A DNA stretch of 40,031 nucleotides from Candidatus Bipolaricaulota bacterium (GTDB lineage Bacteria; Bipolaricaulota; Bipolaricaulia; M55B111), in contig JAIPHJ010000017.1 in assembly GCA_021735245.1 (NCBI GenBank), positions 1-40,031 of the forward strand, in the 5' to 3' direction. The notes under the pieces are model-generated. The model made no database searches, was not told the DNA's origin, and saw nothing but the letters and a program-made list of their open reading frames with translations. Within the stretch, counting starts at the first letter, position 1, and each line of letters starts with the position of its first letter. A program made the translations under genes and the position numbers. This document shows positions 8,672 through 17,503 of this stretch, one piece after another.

Positions 8672-9187
8672 ATGGTGGTCGTTTTTCACCTGCTGTATTA
8701 CTTTTTCGCATAGTTCTTCGCTGATCCATATATCGTCTCGGTTGGAAATTTGTTCGAGGTAAAAATCCAGCTCTTCCAAGTCAATGTAGTTCTCTCGAAA
8801 GGCATCAACAAGAATTCCCAAAGTGCCCTTCACTTTTATGTTTCTATTTCTGGATGCGCTCCTAGCATACTCATCGTCCAACAAAACCAGGGAATTTTGC
8901 TGTGCTTCCGCCATTGAGATACACTCCATCTCCCCTCTGTCCAGATTTAACTGGGTTAATTCTTCATCAATTTCTTGTGATTCTACCTCTTGGGGTTTCC
9001 AACCTTGCTTGTTCAAAAAAAGCTCAATAGTTTGAGCGTCTTCGTATCCTCTATTTTTACCCTGAGATACTGATTCATGATAAACTTCTTCGGGAATGCA
9101 CACTTCGCCATATAGTTTCTTCAATAAGGGTAGGAGGTTTAGCTTGGCCAGGGCCATCAAGGGTCCGGAATCGAGAATTACCTTCAT
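8669..9187 (-). CDS. DUF3368 / PIN-like putative toxin
   Basis: MKVILDSGPLMALAKLNLLPLLKKLYGEVCIPEEVYHE...LDRGEMECISMAEAQQNSLVLLDDEYAR. Confidence 0.88.
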   Translation of the reverse strand: MKVILDSGPLMALAKLNLLPLLKKLYGEVCIPEEVYHESVSQGKNRGYEDAQTIELFLNKQGWKPQEVESQEIDEELTQLNLDRGEMECISMAEAQQNSLVLLDDEYARSASRNRNIKVKGTLGILVDAFRENYIDLEELDFYLEQISNRDDIWISEELCEKVIQQVKNDHH

Positions 9188-9456
9188 TGATTTCCCAGTT
9201 CCTCGTCAATTGTTTCCTCGCTAAAAGCCGGTTTAACCCCTTGAGAATAGGCGTATGTTGCCATCTCTTCAGGAGAGACTCCGGCATATTCTGCTCCATA
9301 GCCAATTGAGGCCTGACCCTCTTTCACCCATATAAGAGCCTCTTGCATTTTGAGTTGCTTTAAGCCGAGCGATAAAAGTTGTGATATATACTTTTGATCT
9401 TTTGATTCGAGCTCATCGGCAATATCTTCAGGTATTTCCACTTTAATTTTGCTCAC
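9184..9456 (-). CDS. UPF0175 family antitoxin-like protein
   Basis: KQLKMQEALIWVKEGQASIGYGAEYAGVSPEEMATYAYSQGVKP; overlaps the DUF3368 start. Confidence 0.85.
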   Translation of the reverse strand: MSKIKVEIPEDIADELESKDQKYISQLLSLGLKQLKMQEALIWVKEGQASIGYGAEYAGVSPEEMATYAYSQGVKPAFSEETIDEELGNQ

Positions 9457-9510
9457 TTGTCACACCTCCAGCTTGTAGACATAAGGTAATATAAAAGGCG
9501 TCAAGGACCC

Positions 9511-9720
9511 TCAACGGTTATCTCTCCATTTTCGTATTTCGGAGACGCTATCCCAATCCGTGGAAGAAGTATGTTTATTCCTTAGTTCATCTTGTTTTTC
9601 AATAGCAGCATTTATTTTATCCGTATTCTTCAATCTGGATCCCAGTAGATATCGGACCCTGTTCTCCATGACTGTTAGGTCGTGGTATTTCTCTGAAGCG
9701 GTATTTTTCATTGAAACCAC
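9511..9720 (-). CDS. small hypothetical protein, possible orphan antitoxin
   Basis: 69-aa ORF ending TDWDSVSEIRKWRDNR; adjacent to TA genes; no toxin partner recognised. Confidence 0.45.
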   Translation of the reverse strand: MVSMKNTASEKYHDLTVMENRVRYLLGSRLKNTDKINAAIEKQDELRNKHTSSTDWDSVSEIRKWRDNR

Positions 9721-9798
9721 CTGGAACTTATCAACTCAGCAACCGTAGATGAATGTAATCTGCCAATATTATAAGGTTCTCCGGTGGGAAGTCCAATT

Positions 9799-9829
9799 TA
9801 CTAGTTCCTGGTTCCTGGTTCCGTGTTCC
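9799..9829 (+). repeat. GGTTCCTGGTTCCGTGTTCC word repeat
   Basis: tactagttcctggttcctggttccgtgttcc. Confidence 0.85.
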
Positions 9830-9833
9830 TTGT

Positions 9834-10056
9834 ATGATGTAAACGATCAACCTTAACCTAATACCCGGTTGCGGGAAAGGACTACCAAGTACCTTGAGGC
9901 CTAGACCTCTTAATTTAGATTGTCCCTTCCTGCTCCCGGACAAGCCTTAATACGGTCTCTTGAGGCATTGACCTCTCATACACAAGGCCAGGCTCATGGG
10001 AAGCCGGGAAGTCATCCTGCAATCAATACTAAAGTACGGGAGGAGTCAAAAAATCT
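9834..10056 (+). ncRNA. candidate IS110 non-coding leader (possible bridge-RNA region)
   Basis: About 220 bp untranslated stretch upstream of an IS110 transposase with two similar hairpins, cttgaggcctagacctct and cttgaggcattgacctct; boundaries unknown. Confidence 0.4.
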
Positions 10057-11403
10057 ATGAGTACATACGTCGGTATAGATGTCGGTTCGGAAGAACACGC
10101 CGTCTACGGAATCGAGAAAGGAGAGGATGATCCGGTTTACAAAACCACAGTTACCAACGACAAGGGTGGCTTTGAAAAGCTGGAAGAGTTACTGCGGGAA
10201 CACTCTAGCAGTAGCATACACCTGGGGCTGGAGGCGACCGGAAACTACTGGAAACCCGTGTTCAATCGCCTAATGGAGCTAAAGGAGAAGCTCGACATAA
10301 CCCTCAGCCTAATCAACCCAAACGAGATCCATCAGTTCAAAAGGATGGAACTCTCCCGGGCAAAGACCGATTCAGCCGACGCCAAGGCAATTGCCAGATA
10401 CGTGCTCAGGTTTAAGCCAGAATCAACTCCCAGGACAAACGAGAGGTTGCGCAGTCTGAGGAGACTCTGTCGGTACAGATCTTCCCGGGTGGAAGAAAAA
10501 ACTAGATTAATCCAACAGCTAGACCACGTCTTGGTCGGAGTCTTTCCTGAATACTCCGACTGTTTCGGCAAGCTGTCGGCGGTTAGCTCCCTTGCAATAC
10601 TAACGAAGTATCCCGGGCCAGAGGAGATTGCCAAGCTTGACGTAGATCAGCTTGCCAACTTACGTTACGGTAAGATAAACCACAAACTGGGGGAACAGAA
10701 AGCAAAGAAGCTAATTGAGGGGGCTTCTAGTACCGTAGGCGAAGGCTACGGTCCCGAAGTAAAGGTAACCATAAGACACCTGGCAGAGCAACTTAGCTCA
10801 GTCAAGCGAGAAGTGGAGGATCTCGACGAAAGAATAGAAAAAAGCTTCCGGGAAATTGCCCCCAATAAACTAGGATCGGTGGACGGTATTGGTCCGGTAA
10901 ACGCCGCCGTAATGACCACCGAGATCTGGGATATCAACAGGTTCGCCACCGCGACCAAGCTAAACGGCTACGTCGGTGCCTACCCGGAACTGTCCGAGTC
11001 CGGAAACTATGAAGACCCTCATCCGGATATGACCAAGAAGGGTAATCCCAGGTTAAAACGTGCCGTATTTACCTCCACTTTGTCTGCGGTCAACTGTAAC
11101 CCGGTAATAAAAGGACACTACGAAAAGCAACGGGCAAAAGGCAAGGACAGGATGGTTGCAATCGGATCCTGTATGAGAAAGCTCGTTCACATTATCTACG
11201 GAATACTAACATCCGAGGAAGAGTTTGATCCAAACTACGAGGAGAAAACAAAGGGAGATAATGAAAGCCCAAAAGAGGAGAAGAGAACCCGGAAGCCCCA
11301 AACTGGAAGTTATCCAGAAGATGAGAGGTCATCCGAGCTCTCTCCTAAATCTAATAATGGTAAAGTTGCCCCAAATTATCAACTTGCTGGAGGTGAGACT
11401 TGA
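10057..11403 (+). mobile_element. IS110 family transposase (DEDD plus Transposase_20 type), 448 aa
   Basis: YVGIDVGSEEHAV, LGLEATGNYWKPV, AKTDSADAKAIARYVL and C-terminal GSVDGIGPVNAAVMTTEI...NGYVGAYPELSESG...KKGNPRLKRAVF. Confidence 0.95.
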
Positions 11404-11419
11404 CTTTACCCCATAGTCT

Positions 11420-12727
11420 CTAAACTGCGCGTCCTATTCCCTCATAGTAAAAGCCTAACTTTTGTAACTTGGCTGGGTCATAAATATTTCGGCCATCAAA
11501 AACTGCCGGGTTGGACATAAATTCTTTTATTTTGTCGAAGTTGGGGTTGCGGAATTTTTTCCATTCGGTGACTACCGCCAGGGCATCCGCGTCGTTAAGT
11601 GTCTGATACTGGTCTTCGTTGAACTTTACTTCTTCGGGGAGCTCTTCTTTTGCAGTGTCTATGGCTATTGGGTCGTGGGCTACTACTTTTGCTTCTTGTT
11701 CTAGGAGGTTGTTTATCAGGTTGATTGACGGGGCGTTTCGCATGTCGTCGGTGCCTGGTTTGAAGGAGAGGCCCCAGACGGCAATCTTTTTGTCGGAAAG
11801 CTGGCCGTCAAAGTAGCTATTGATCTTTTCGGCGAGGATTTCCTTCTGCTGCTCGTTTACCCGATGGATAGCTTTTGCCATCTTCATGTCGGTATCTTTT
11901 TTCTCGCCCAGGTTTTTAAGTGCCTGGACGTCTTTGGGGAAGCAGGAACCGCCGTAGCCGGTACCGGCGAAAATGAAGTGAGTTCCTATGCGGTGGTCGT
12001 AACCTATGCCTTTGCGGACGTTTTCGATGTCTGCGCTCAGCTTCTCGGAGAGGTTGGCCAGCTCGTTCATCAACGATACCCGGGAGGCGAGCATTGTATT
12101 GGCGGCGTATTTGACCATCTCCGCGGATCGGTTGTCCATGAACAGTATAGGGTTTCCCGTGGTTCGGACGAACGGTTCGTAGAGGTCCTCGAAGGTTTCT
12201 TCGACTTCCTCGTTTTTGGTTCCTACGACTATTCGGTCCGGCTTCATGAAGTCGTTGACGGCGTTTCCTTCCTTTAAGAACTCCGGGTTTGAGACTACGT
12301 CAAACTGGGCGTCCGCCTTTTCGGCGATCTTATTTCTCACCTTCTGGGCGGTGCCGACGGGTACAGTGCTTTTGTTGACGACTATTTTGTACTCGTTCAT
12401 GGCGGACCCGATTGATTCGGCGACTTTCAGGACGGCCGATAGGTCGGCGGTTCCGTCATCGTCCGGCGGTGTACCGACGGTGATGTAGATTATTTCCGCC
12501 CCGGTGACGGCCGATTCCAGCTCGGTCGTGAACTCCAGCCTGTCTTCGGTTACGTTACGCTCCAGCAGGTCGTCCAAACCCGGTTCGTAGAAGGGTACCT
12601 TGCCTCCGGTTAGCTGGTCTACTACGTCCTGGTCCTTGTCCACGCAGGTTACGTCGTTTCCGGTCTCCGCCAAACATACGCCAACTGTTAGGCCGACGTA
12701 GCCTGTTCCGATTACTGTTATGTCCAT
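11420..12727 (-). CDS. ugd: UDP-glucose 6-dehydrogenase
   Basis: MDITVIGTGYVGLTVGVCLAETGNDVTCVDKD, NPEFLKEGNAVNDFMKPDRIVVG, GYGGSCFPKDVQAL, GLSFKPGTDDMRNAPS. Confidence 0.96.
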   Translation of the reverse strand: MDITVIGTGYVGLTVGVCLAETGNDVTCVDKDQDVVDQLTGGKVPFYEPGLDDLLERNVTEDRLEFTTELESAVTGAEIIYITVGTPPDDDGTADLSAVLKVAESIGSAMNEYKIVVNKSTVPVGTAQKVRNKIAEKADAQFDVVSNPEFLKEGNAVNDFMKPDRIVVGTKNEEVEETFEDLYEPFVRTTGNPILFMDNRSAEMVKYAANTMLASRVSLMNELANLSEKLSADIENVRKGIGYDHRIGTHFIFAGTGYGGSCFPKDVQALKNLGEKKDTDMKMAKAIHRVNEQQKEILAEKINSYFDGQLSDKKIAVWGLSFKPGTDDMRNAPSINLINNLLEQEAKVVAHDPIAIDTAKEELPEEVKFNEDQYQTLNDADALAVVTEWKKFRNPNFDKIKEFMSNPAVFDGRNIYDPAKLQKLGFYYEGIGRAV

Positions 12728-12969
12728 TTTTACCTCCTAATTAAGTGTCCAATGTCCGAAGCCCAAAGCCCAAAAACCCTCAAAGGTCCGGTCAGGAAGT
12801 CCGTCCGAGTAACTGGTCCAATGGTACCAAAATTTGATTAAGTTCCAAGTTGTATAAAAATCCAGGGGGAAATAAATAACTCCGAACTTTGATTTCATTG
12901 CCTAATTGGAGGCTGGTTCCTGTAATCGGGGATTGGTAGCAAGCGACATTCCGGTCCGACAGTGGGAGC

Positions 12970-13056
12970 CGGACCTGCTTTAATAGTTCCGAGTTCCGTG
13001 TTGGTTAGTTCCGGGTTAACAGCGAAAGGCAAAAAGCTTTGAAAAACTAAGCGGCC
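12970..13056 (+). repeat. 87-bp direct repeat X, left copy
   Basis: cggacctgctttaatagttccgagttccgtgttggttagttccgggttaacagcgaaaggcaaaaagctttgaaaaactaagcggcc; matches 14190-14276 with 2 mismatches by eye. Confidence 0.93.
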
Positions 13057-13077
13057 CTCAGTCCCCGCGCTGGGGGA

Positions 13078-13112
13078 ATAGGGACTGGGTACTTGGTATT
13101 TGGTACTGGTTG
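13078..13112 (+). repeat. GGTACTTGGTATTTGGTACTGG word repeat
   Basis: atagggactgggtacttggtatttggtactggttg. Confidence 0.85.
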
Positions 13113-13255
13113 AAAGACATCTAAGGGGTGTCCTTTTTAGCTTCACCCCCGCCTTGGTCCTCCCTATCATAGGGGGAGGAAAAGAGGTTGAATTCAACAT
13201 TTCGGTCGAGGGCGGGGCTCGCCATGCTTTAGGTAAAGGTAGCTCTAAGTACTTT

Positions 13256-13600
13256 TCACAACCATAATAACTGGCTTTCTAATTCTTCGCTACTCCTTTC
13301 AAGCAGGAGACTTGATAGATTATTAACTGCTTTCCCTATTGTTATTTGATCAGAGACGATTATTCCATAATGGTCTTTTCCCTCTCGAATATATTCCTTA
13401 TGGAGTAAAATAAAATCTCTTGGGTCAAAAGTAAATATCGCACTTTCCCTGTTGATAGCAAACTCAAGCTGTTCCTGGTCGGATAAGCCCCAATTTTTCT
13501 CTTCATGGGCGCTAATGACTGAATATCCCCGCAACCTGAGTGAAGAAGCCACTTGTTTATGGACGTTCTCATCTAGATACAGTTTGGGAGAGGCAAGCAT
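13256..13600 (-). CDS. DUF5615 PIN-like putative toxin
   Basis: YLDENVHKQVASSLRLRGYSVISAHEEKNWGLSDQEQLEFAINRESAIFTFDPRDF. Confidence 0.88.
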   Translation of the reverse strand: MLASPKLYLDENVHKQVASSLRLRGYSVISAHEEKNWGLSDQEQLEFAINRESAIFTFDPRDFILLHKEYIREGKDHYGIIVSDQITIGKAVNNLSSLLLERSSEELESQLLWL

Positions 13601-13602
13601 CT

Positions 13603-13920
13603 CTAATTGATCTCCAGAGTACCATCCGATTTTCTTTCCACTCCGAGTTCTTCCTGTATGGTGTCCAGGCTATCCTGATCAAGACTTTCGTTTACCTGAT
13701 CTTTATGATCATGATAGTAGCTGAGGGCGTCGAAGAATTGGGCAGCAGTGATATTGGGAAACCCTTCAAGAATATCCTCTATAGAAACCCCGGAACGGTA
13801 ATGGAATATCAACTGCTTTACTTTAACCCTGGAGCCATCAATGTAAGCTTCTCCTTGCTGATCCAAATTTATGTGCTTGTGATTCGTCCTGGTACTTGAT
13901 TCCTTCATTTTGTTCACCAT
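13603..13920 (-). CDS. DUF433 domain-containing antitoxin-like protein
   Basis: HINLDQQGEAYIDGSRVKVKQLIFHYRSGVSIEDILEGFPNITAAQFFDALSYYHDHK. Confidence 0.88.
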   Translation of the reverse strand: MVNKMKESSTRTNHKHINLDQQGEAYIDGSRVKVKQLIFHYRSGVSIEDILEGFPNITAAQFFDALSYYHDHKDQVNESLDQDSLDTIQEELGVERKSDGTLEIN

Positions 13921-14015
13921 CCAAAAATAATAATCTTATCAATCAACTTATATGTTAGCCTATACCCTGTTATAGTTCAAAGCTCGAGGTTCAAATCTAA
14001 GGGCTTATTGAGTCC

Positions 14016-14101
14016 GCTGGTTCCGGGATACTTCGGGTACTGGGTATTTGGTACTGGGTACCAGGTTTTTTGGTCTTTGGTGTTGGGTTTTAGGGGTTCG
14101 G
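14016..14101 (+). repeat. GGTACTGGGTATTTGGTACTGGGTACC and GGTCTTTGGTGTTGGG word repeat
   Basis: gctggttccgggatacttcgggtactgggtatttggtactgggtaccaggttttttggtctttggtgttgggttttaggggttcgg. Confidence 0.88.
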
Positions 14102-14189
14102 AAAAACAGCAAAAACATCTATGGGGTATCCTTTTTAAGCTTCATGCCCCACCTTATTCCCCCATCAGAAGGTGGAAGAAAACAATTGT

Positions 14190-14276
14190 CGGACCTGCTT
14201 TAATAGTTCCGAGTCCCGTGTTGGTTAGTTCCGAGTTAACAGCGAAAGGCAAAAAGCTTTGAAAAACTAAGCGGCC
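14190..14276 (+). repeat. 87-bp direct repeat X, right copy
   Basis: cggacctgctttaatagttccgagtcccgtgttggttagttccgagttaacagcgaaaggcaaaaagctttgaaaaactaagcggcc. Confidence 0.93.
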
Positions 14277-14352
14277 CGGGCTCCCATGCCCGGGCGGGGG
14301 GTCTCCTTTCAGACTATCGGGCGGGCACGGGGACCCGCCCTGCTAAAAGTAA

Positions 14353-14431
14353 AGAAATCGCTTTAATCGCGCTATCCCCGCCCAGGGGCGGGGCATTTCG
14401 CCCGATTCATGGCTTCGACACCGCGATTTCT
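14353..14431. repeat. nested stem-loop element, copy 2
   Basis: agaaatcgc/gcgatttct outer arms, aatcg/cgatt middle, ccccgcc/ggcgggg inner; shares gaaatcgcttt and ctatcccc with 5222-5297. Confidence 0.65.
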
Positions 14432-14674
14432 ATTTGTTTACAAACTTTCGCATTCATCTCCGGCCATAGGCCGGAGTATTCTGCGTGATTTTGATAATTA
14501 GTTAAGGTTCGGAGACCTGATAATGTTGCGGAAGTAAAGTGGAAGTCTAGAAGGGATTCCTCACAACTCATTACGCTCTTTAATGGAGGAAATAGAGAAT
14601 GAGTCTCGGTTGTTCACATTAAACCCATTAAGTCGCCCGGCGAGGGTTCGGAGGGACAACAAGGAGGCCTACTT

Positions 14675-15697
14675 TTACTCCACCTCTACGTTCATTACTA
14701 TCGTCGGTTTGCCGCCGTTTTTGAGGGACCGTCGAGCCGCGTCGAGAACCTTTAACACTTCCAAACCGTCCTCACCGTCGCTTCTGGGCTCGGTTCCGTT
14801 TTCGAAAGACTCCAGGAAGTGGCGGCACATTTTCTTCATCGGCTCTTCCAGCGACACGTTGGGTATGTGGACGTCTCCGTAACGGACGTTAAAACCGCCC
14901 TCGCCGGACTTTTCGGCACCCTTGTCGAATATCCAAAGCTTGTTCCTGCTCTCCATGTCGTCGAACGTGGCCATTTTTTTGCTCCCCACTACGGTCATTC
15001 TTCGGGTTTTGTGGGGATCGAGCCAGCTTAGATGTGAATGCGCTTTAACGCCGTCTTCGAATTCTACGGTCAGGAAAACCGTGTCTTCCTTGCCCTCGTC
15101 TCGCTCGAGGTATCTTCCCCCGTGAGCCGTAACTTCTTTCGGTTCCTTGTCCACGAGGTAGAGCATAAGTGAGACTTCCTGCGAGCCCAAGCTCCAGAGT
15201 ATGTCTTCCTCTGTCTCCACGTCCTCGAGGTCGAGCCGCTGGCCGTGAACGTAGTATATATCTCCGAGCTCTCCCGAATCTATCTTTTCCCTTAGTACTT
15301 CCACTGCCGAGTGGTATTCGAGCAGGTGATCCACCATAAGAGTAGTGTCTCTATCCCTGGCTAGCTCAACCAATTTCACGGCGTCGCTCACCTTCTGGGT
15401 CAGAGGACGCTCGACCAATACGTGCTTGCCAGCCCTAAGCGCCCGCTCCGTCAGTTCGAAATGCGTAGCCCCCGGTGTCGCTATCACTGTAGCCGGTATC
15501 GATTCGTCGTCGATTACCTCGTCACAGCTTCTCGACGTACATATTTCCTTGTAGTCCCGCTTGACCTCTTCCAGGTGTTCCTGGTCAGAATCGCATACCG
15601 TCACGTTACTCTGGCCGAGGATCTCTGAGAAGTTGCGGACCAGGTATTTGCCCCACTTCCCGGCTCCAATTACAGCAACGTTCTCTACGTTACCCAT
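14675..15697 (-). CDS. Gfo/Idh/MocA family oxidoreductase
   Basis: NVAVIGAGKWGKYLVRNFSEI, VIATPGATHFELTERALRAGKHVLVERPLT. Confidence 0.93.
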   Translation of the reverse strand: MGNVENVAVIGAGKWGKYLVRNFSEILGQSNVTVCDSDQEHLEEVKRDYKEICTSRSCDEVIDDESIPATVIATPGATHFELTERALRAGKHVLVERPLTQKVSDAVKLVELARDRDTTLMVDHLLEYHSAVEVLREKIDSGELGDIYYVHGQRLDLEDVETEEDILWSLGSQEVSLMLYLVDKEPKEVTAHGGRYLERDEGKEDTVFLTVEFEDGVKAHSHLSWLDPHKTRRMTVVGSKKMATFDDMESRNKLWIFDKGAEKSGEGGFNVRYGDVHIPNVSLEEPMKKMCRHFLESFENGTEPRSDGEDGLEVLKVLDAARRSLKNGGKPTIVMNVEVE

Positions 15698-15939
15698 GCT
15701 ATCCTCCTGTATAAACGTTCGTGTATTTTTCCTTTCTACTGTTCGAATTCATAATTAGCTCCCTTTCGTAAATGATGAAGATACAGCAAAGGTACCTGTA
15801 GAACAACGACAGACGTCGCCTCTCTCCGTTATATTGGTCTTTATACCAAGGTAACGTATAACGAACCCATTTCTTGTAAGTTTTAGGTTAAATTTTACAA
15901 CTTCAACAATATAAACACCTATAAACAATTGGTTACAGT

Positions 15940-17007
15940 TTGAACAACACTCACCTGGAGGTTATTGTTAAATTGTTAGTTTCTCTCACCACCATTCAGG
16001 AGGTGGTTACTATTTTATCTGGAGATTTAAAACGAATACTTACCATAAGTTTAGCGGTTGGAGCGCTTATCCTCGCTTTTTCCGTTGTAGGGCTCGGACA
16101 AGATGAAGTCCAAACTCCTTCTGAGCAGGCGAAGATAGGATACGAGAACGTCGGAAGTGTAATGAGCGAAATTACCGGAGCTGAGGAGGACAAAAGCGTT
16201 ATAGTTAAAGGGGCCCTGGCTAACCTGTTCTCAGAGCTGGCTGGCCACCTGGAAGAAAAAGGCGTACCTGACCACGTGGTAGAAAAGTTCAGGAATAGGG
16301 CGGATTCCCTCGCAGCCATTGGAGAGGAATTAACAAAGAACCAAATCGCCTCTGAGGCTTCAAACATGATTCAGAGTGTCGGCCGGAAAGATCCTGGTGG
16401 CGGAGTTCCAGTATCGGTACTGGAAAAAGCAGGTCTGAGTCGAGAAGACGTAAAAGAATTAACGGAAAAAGGACCCAATAAAGAAAAGGCCACCGAAGTA
16501 GTAAGGAAAATGGCCCAGAAGACCGAAAAAGTCCAGGAACAAGATAAAATTCGGAGCCAGGACCAGGCAAGGAACGACAACGGCAAGGGCGAAGGTAAAC
16601 CAGAAGAGGCCGGAAGCCAGGGAAACGCCGACAAAAGGAAAGGAAACGGAAACGACGCAACCGAAGCAGCAGGCGAAGACGAAACTCAAGAGAAAGGCAA
16701 CCAGGGAAACGGTTCCGACAAAGCAGGCCCACCCAGCGTGGAAGAGGACGAAACAGAACAAGGTAATTCCGCAGGGCAGGGTAGCGGCAAAGCCGGACCG
16801 CCCAGCGATGAAGTCGGTCAGGAAGAAGGTAAAGATAGATCGGCCGGGAATAATGGAAACCCTCCTGAAAATCCGGGAAATAAAGATAGAGTGGGAGAAG
16901 AAACCGACGATCGGGGCGGGAATCCCGGTAAAGGAAAAGTAAATCCGGGCAACGGCAAAGATAAGAAAGAAAAAGGGGAAGGAAACGGCCGAAGGCCGGG
17001 GAAGTAA
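15940..17007 (+). CDS. secreted or membrane-anchored low-complexity protein (Gly/Asn/Lys/Glu-rich tail); true start uncertain
   Basis: Hydrophobic segment ILTISLAVGALILAFSVVGLG, then a ~150-aa globular-looking part and a long GNGKDKKEKGEGNG-type tail; aggagg at about 15998 suggests a later start. Confidence 0.7.
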   Translation: MNNTHLEVIVKLLVSLTTIQEVVTILSGDLKRILTISLAVGALILAFSVVGLGQDEVQTPSEQAKIGYENVGSVMSEITGAEEDKSVIVKGALANLFSELAGHLEEKGVPDHVVEKFRNRADSLAAIGEELTKNQIASEASNMIQSVGRKDPGGGVPVSVLEKAGLSREDVKELTEKGPNKEKATEVVRKMAQKTEKVQEQDKIRSQDQARNDNGKGEGKPEEAGSQGNADKRKGNGNDATEAAGEDETQEKGNQGNGSDKAGPPSVEEDETEQGNSAGQGSGKAGPPSDEVGQEEGKDRSAGNNGNPPENPGNKDRVGEETDDRGGNPGKGKVNPGNGKDKKEKGEGNGRRPGK

Positions 17008-17040
17008 CAACAAAAAAGTAAGTAAAGAAATCTAAACCAG

Positions 17041-17068
17041 GCTGGTCGGGTCCCCCCACCCGGCCAGC
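17041..17068 (+). terminator. strong GC hairpin, terminator-like
   Basis: gctggtcgggt-cccccc-acccggccagc, 11-bp stem with one G:U; no clear T-run follows. Confidence 0.45.
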
Positions 17069-17263
17069 TACACTAGTTTAATACCCACCTAAAATTCAAT
17101 TCTCTTTTTCAGACCAATAGCGGGCCAGGCCCCAACACGCTGCACACTAAAGTTTATCTAGCAAGTGAAGATCTACCACAATATATAAATAGCAGAAGGG
17201 GTCTCCGTGCCCGCCCGGAGGGTGGACCCGAACGTCCCGCCCCGGCACGGGGACCGGGGCTGC

Positions 17264-17339
17264 TTGAGTTTTTTAAGAGAGGACCTGGTTTGGTTGAGTT
17301 ATTGAGTTTCTTAAAAGATGACCTAGTTTGGTTGAGTTA
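17264..17339 (+). repeat. two tandem 38-bp units
   Basis: ttgagttttttaagagaggacctggtttggttgagtta / ttgagtttcttaaaagatgacctagtttggttgagtta, 34/38 identical. Confidence 0.88.
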
Positions 17340-17503
17340 ATAAAAACCCTACCTTCCCCTGCCTTTCGGCAATAGCCACCTTTCAAACCCACCTTCAAGG
17401 AAATATATCAGGAACCTAACTTACATTGATCACTTACAGGTGACACACTTTTTTACATTATTCCAATTGGTTAACGATACTCTTTGATACAGAATAGCCT
17501 AAA

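Noticed and set aside
13980-14030. tRNA-like T-loop (gaggttcaaatct)
   Set aside because: No matching acceptor, D or anticodon arms around it.
16289-17059. 256-aa and 184-aa minus-strand ORFs
   Set aside because: Antisense to the low-complexity secreted protein; Leu/Arg/Phe-rich translation is an artifact of repeat composition.
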